A stretch of DNA of 64,000 nt. Source: Stomorhina lunata (Eukaryota; Arthropoda; Insecta; Diptera; Rhiniidae). The stretch lies in contig OW121743.1 in assembly GCA_933228675.1 (NCBI GenBank), forward strand, positions 81,915,863 through 81,979,862. Direction: 5' to 3'. The notes below the pieces were generated by a model. That model saw only the letters and a list, made by a program, of their open reading frames with translations. It was not told where the DNA came from and searched no databases. The position numbers and the translations under genes are program-made. Positions 60,571 through 64,000 of the stretch are shown here, in pieces. Every line of letters begins with the position of its first letter. Within the stretch, counting starts at the first letter, position 1.

Positions 60571-60945
60571 ACAAAATTGTCGGGATGTAAATATTATTCA
60601 AAAAGAATGATTATTCGCATTTGATCCCAAATCTGTTATATTTATTTATTAATGTAACAGACCATTTTATTGATAAAAAGTCAACAATTGTTTGCGGAGA
60701 AAACCAAAATTCCTCGACGCATTTCGATAGTTGGTTAGGCCATCTCTTCAGGAGGACTATCCCCAATTTAGACAGATCGAAAACCTCGCATTATTACTTA
60801 TTTTACAAACAAAACTTTTCAGAATTATGTTTATAAACCATAAGTAAAAGCGTAGATCATCGACTGAACAAAACACAAACAATTTTTGGTTTTTTATCAA
60901 TAAATTGGTCTGTTACATTAATAAATTCTTTTTGAATAAAAGTTA
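60571..60945. repeat. Second copy of the hammerhead-bearing foldback repeat
   Basis: Matches the left arm of 16443-16940 together with its left flank (AACAAAATTGTCGGGATGTA). Most of the right arm is deleted and only the segment with TTTTTATCAATAAATTGGTC remains at 60890-60930. The shared flank suggests that the element really begins near 60565 and, in the first copy, near 16414. The 71-codon frame at 60621-60836 is not a gene. Confidence 0.8.
60711..60756 (-). ncRNA. Minimal hammerhead ribozyme motif (minus strand)
   Basis: On the minus strand: stem I TCCTC (60756-60752) with GAGGA (60715-60711). Core CTGAAGA is 60751-60745. Stem II is GATGG (60744-60740) with CTATC (60730-60726), one G-T wobble. 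Core GAAA is 60725-60722. Stem III is T-GC-G (60721-60718, a wobble) and the UH position is TC (60717-60716). Stems persist despite substitutions, though two pairs are weakened, so cleavage may be poor. Confidence 0.55.
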
Positions 60946-61854
60946 TAATAGTTTTTATAGCTGCCACAGATGTTTGTTGATTAAAACCTTTCCCTCAAAG
61001 GAAAATACAGAAAAGCCACTATTCCGACATCGAAGACTAAGAGATCTTCATGATCTTGGTTTAAATTGCTTGGACGATTTAAAGACATAAGAGACTAAAT
61101 AGAGATTTAATGACCTGAATATAAACTTTTGCTTAGTCTTTAACGCGTCTCTTATGAATACCGTAGGGTATACACACAAATCATTCAAAACTCCCAAACA
61201 AAATTGTTTCCCGTAGTATAAAATTACAAACTAAATAATACTTAACTAATAATTGAAAATCACACCAACACTGAGAATAACATTAACGAAACTAAATTAA
61301 TATGGATGTCTGTCTGTCCGTCTGTATGTCATTCTGCCCATCTGGTCAATCATTTAAATGCTAAAAGTGTTTTTCACACATTAGCCCAAACGAACATCGA
61401 GCACGTGTTACAATTAGTGTCGCCAGTGACAAGACAACTGACAGAATTGACTAATGTTGGGAAAGGAAAGTCAATTAATTAGTGACATTCGTATAACAAT
61501 TACTAAGACAAATTGACTTTTTAAAACAGTTATTAGTACTAAACAAATTTGTCTCTCAGTGCATTAAAACAAAACAAAAAAACATTAAAAGTTCAATTAG
61601 CTTTTTAATATGTATTTATTTATATACTTGATATTTAGAAAATAAATCTTATCATTAATGCAATTGGAGGCTCCACTTATTACACATTAACTTATAATAT
61701 TCAATTAATTTACTAGTCATTTCAAAAATAACGTGTCTGTTCATATTTTGTAAACAATTGAAAAAAAAATATACATTACATTTAAATTAGAGACGTAGTT
61801 ATAAAAGAAATAAAAAAAAAAGTATAGTTTTCAAATTTTAAATAGGAAAAAAAA
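60946..61854. other. AT-rich sequence, no gene recognised
   Basis: Includes a short CTGTCTGTCCGTCTGT tract (about 61305-61325). No supported gene or element ends. Confidence 0.5.
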
Positions 61855-64000
61855 TAATTTTTCTATAGCAAAATCGTAATTTTTCGATAGAGAAATATTT
61901 TCTCCGAAAATTTTTCTATAGCAAAATATTTTCGCCGAAAATTTCTAATATTTTTTTACCGAAAAATTTTACCGAAAATTTTTCTATAGCAAAATATTTT
62001 CTCCGAAAATTTCTAATATTTTTTTACCGAAAAATTTTACCGAAAATTTTTTTTTTACCGAAAATTTTTCTATAGAAAAATTTTTCTATAGAAAATTTTT
62101 CTATACAAACATTTTTTTGGCGAAAATTTTTCTATAGAAAAATTTTTTTGGCGAAAATTTTTCTATAGAAAATTTTTCTATAGAAAAATTTTTTTCGCGA
62201 AAATTTTTCTATAGAAAAATTTTTTTGGCGAAAATTTTTCTATAGAAAAATTTTTTTTGGCGAAAATTTTTCTATAGAAAAATTTTTTGGCGAAAATTTT
62301 TCTATAGAAAATTTTTTTTGGCGAAAATTTTTCTATAGAAAAATTTTTTTGGCGAAAATTTTTCTATAGAAAAAATTTTTTTGGCTAAAATTTTTCTATA
62401 GAAAATTTTTTTTGGCTAAAATTTTTCTACAGAAAAATTTTTTTGGCTAAAATTTTTCTATAGAAAATTTTTTTTGGCTAAAATTTTTTTGGCGAAAATT
62501 TTTTTTGCCGAAAATATTTTCGGTAAAAAAATTTTTCTATAGAAAAATATTTTTACCAAAAATTTTTCTATAGAAAAATATTTTTACCAAAAATTTTTCT
62601 ATAGAAAAATATTTTTACCAAAAATTTTTCTATAGAAAAATATTTTTACCAAAAATTTTTCTATAGAAAAATATTTTTCCTAAAAATTTTTCTATAGAAA
62701 AATATTTTTACCAAAAATTTTTCTATAGAAAAATATTTTTACCAAAAATTTTTCTATAGAAAAATATTTTTACCAAAAATTTTTCTATAAAAAATATTTT
62801 TTCCAAAAATTTTTCTATAGAAAAATATTTTTACCAAAAATTTTTCTATAGAAAAATTTTTTTACCAAAAATTTTTCTATAGAAAAATATTTTTACCAAA
62901 AATTTTTCTATAGAAAAATATTTTTACCAAAAATTTTTCTATAGAAAAATATTTTTACCAAAAATTTTTCTATAGAAAAATATGTTTACCAAAAATTTTT
63001 CTATAGAAAAATATTTTTACCAAAAATTTTTCTATAGAAAAATATTTTTACCAAAAATTTTTCTATAGAAAAATATTTTTACCAAAAATTTTTCTATAGA
63101 AAAATATTTTTACCAAAAATTTTTCTAAAGAAAAATATTTTTACCAAAAATATTTTTACCAAAAATTTTTCTATAGAAAAATATTTTTACCAAAAATTTT
63201 TCTATAGAAAAATATTTTTACCAAAAATTTTTCTATAGAAAAATATTTTTACCAAAAATTTTTCTATAGAAAAATATTTTTACCAAAAATTTTTCTATAG
63301 AAAAATATTTTTACCAAAAATTTTTCTATAGAAAAATATTTTTACCAAAAATTTTTCTATAGAAAAATATTTTTACCAAAAATTTTTCTATAGAAAAATA
63401 TTTTTACAAAAATTTTTCTATAGAAAAATATTTTTACCAAAAATTTTTCTATAGAAAAATATTTTTACCAAAAATTTTTCTATAGAAAAATATTTCTACC
63501 AAAAATTTTTCTTTAGAAAAATATTTTTACCAAAAATTTTTCTATAGAAAAATATTTTTACCAAAAATTTTTCTATAGAAAAATATTTCTACCAAAAATT
63601 TTTCTTTAGAAAAATATTTTTACCAAAAATTTTTCTATAGAAAAATATTTTTACCAAAAATTTTTCTATAGAAAAATATTTTTACCAAAAATTTTTCTAT
63701 AGAAAAATATTTTTACCAAAAATTTTTCTATAGAAAAATATTTTTACCAAAAATTTTTCTATAGAAAAATATTTTTACCAAAAATTTTTCTATAGAAAAA
63801 TATTTTTACCAAAAATTTTTCTATAGAAAAATATTTTTACCAAAAATTTTTCTATAGAAAAATATTTTTACCAAACATTTTTCTATAGAAAAATATTTTT
63901 ACCAAAAATGTTTCTATAGAAAAATATTTTTACCAAAAATTTTTCTATAGAAAAATATTTTTACCAAAAATTTTTCTATAGAAAAATATTTTTACCAAAA
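61855..64000. repeat. 31-bp palindromic minisatellite, runs off right edge
   Basis: The uniform part (62520-64000) repeats AAATATTTTTACC plus AAAAATTTTTCTATAGAA, nearly 50 units. The left part (61855-62520) is a related but different set with GGCGAAAATTTTTCTATAG, showing stepwise replacement of variants along the array. The TTTTTCTATAGAAAAA palindrome is shared with arrays at 1, 2125, 4985 and 15970. Confidence 0.97.

Overview
The window looks like non-model insect nuclear DNA, most likely from a calyptrate (blow-fly or house-fly type) dipteran. It is very AT-rich, has one intron-containing gene and is crowded with DNA transposons, Helitron-like repeats, non-LTR retroelement remnants and minisatellite arrays. 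The fly assignment is an inference from repeat style and the protein type; no species can be named from the sequence alone.

Genes. Only one host gene is well supported: a two-exon gene on the minus strand (56414 to 53919) for a 784-residue secreted glycine-rich structural protein with a signal peptide exon and a 141-bp intron. The only other intact coding region is a 331-residue Tc1/mariner transposase with DD37E catalytic spacing (13578-14573). It lies in a complete element with 14-bp terminal repeats and a TA duplication. Degenerate non-LTR reverse transcriptase pseudogenes lie at 57140-57830 and 58030-59775.

Layout. 1-3340: a 31-bp minisatellite and two copies of a dispersed Helentron-like repeat. 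4520-11394: a tandem 3.07-kb duplication made almost wholly of a 30-bp AT minisatellite; its second unit carries a 679-bp retroelement insertion with a full hammerhead ribozyme motif. 12069-14732: a tRNA-like-bearing repeat holding the mariner. 15970-17515: more minisatellite around a large foldback repeat with a second hammerhead family. 18485-29380: nested repeats (microsatellite-bearing Helitron-like element and a 543-bp non-LTR derivative, both inside a dispersed repeat). 30195-38918: two further copies of the tRNA-like repeat, another Helitron-like copy, and a third hammerhead. 39470-45733: a 6.3-kb hAT-type element with an exact 8-bp target duplication, holding at least four other insertions. 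47950-53610: two long minisatellites (23-bp and 31-bp units). 53919-56414: the glycine-rich gene. 57140-59775: non-LTR remnants. 60160-60560: an inverted array; 60571-60945: a hammerhead-bearing repeat. 61855-64000: a further 31-bp array running off the window end.

The most notable signals are self-cleaving hammerhead ribozyme motifs in two unrelated repeat families, found by matching the conserved core and pairing the helices by eye; the intact mariner with two unoccupied copies of its target site in the same window; and several minisatellites with different sequences whose monomers are all near-perfect palindromes.
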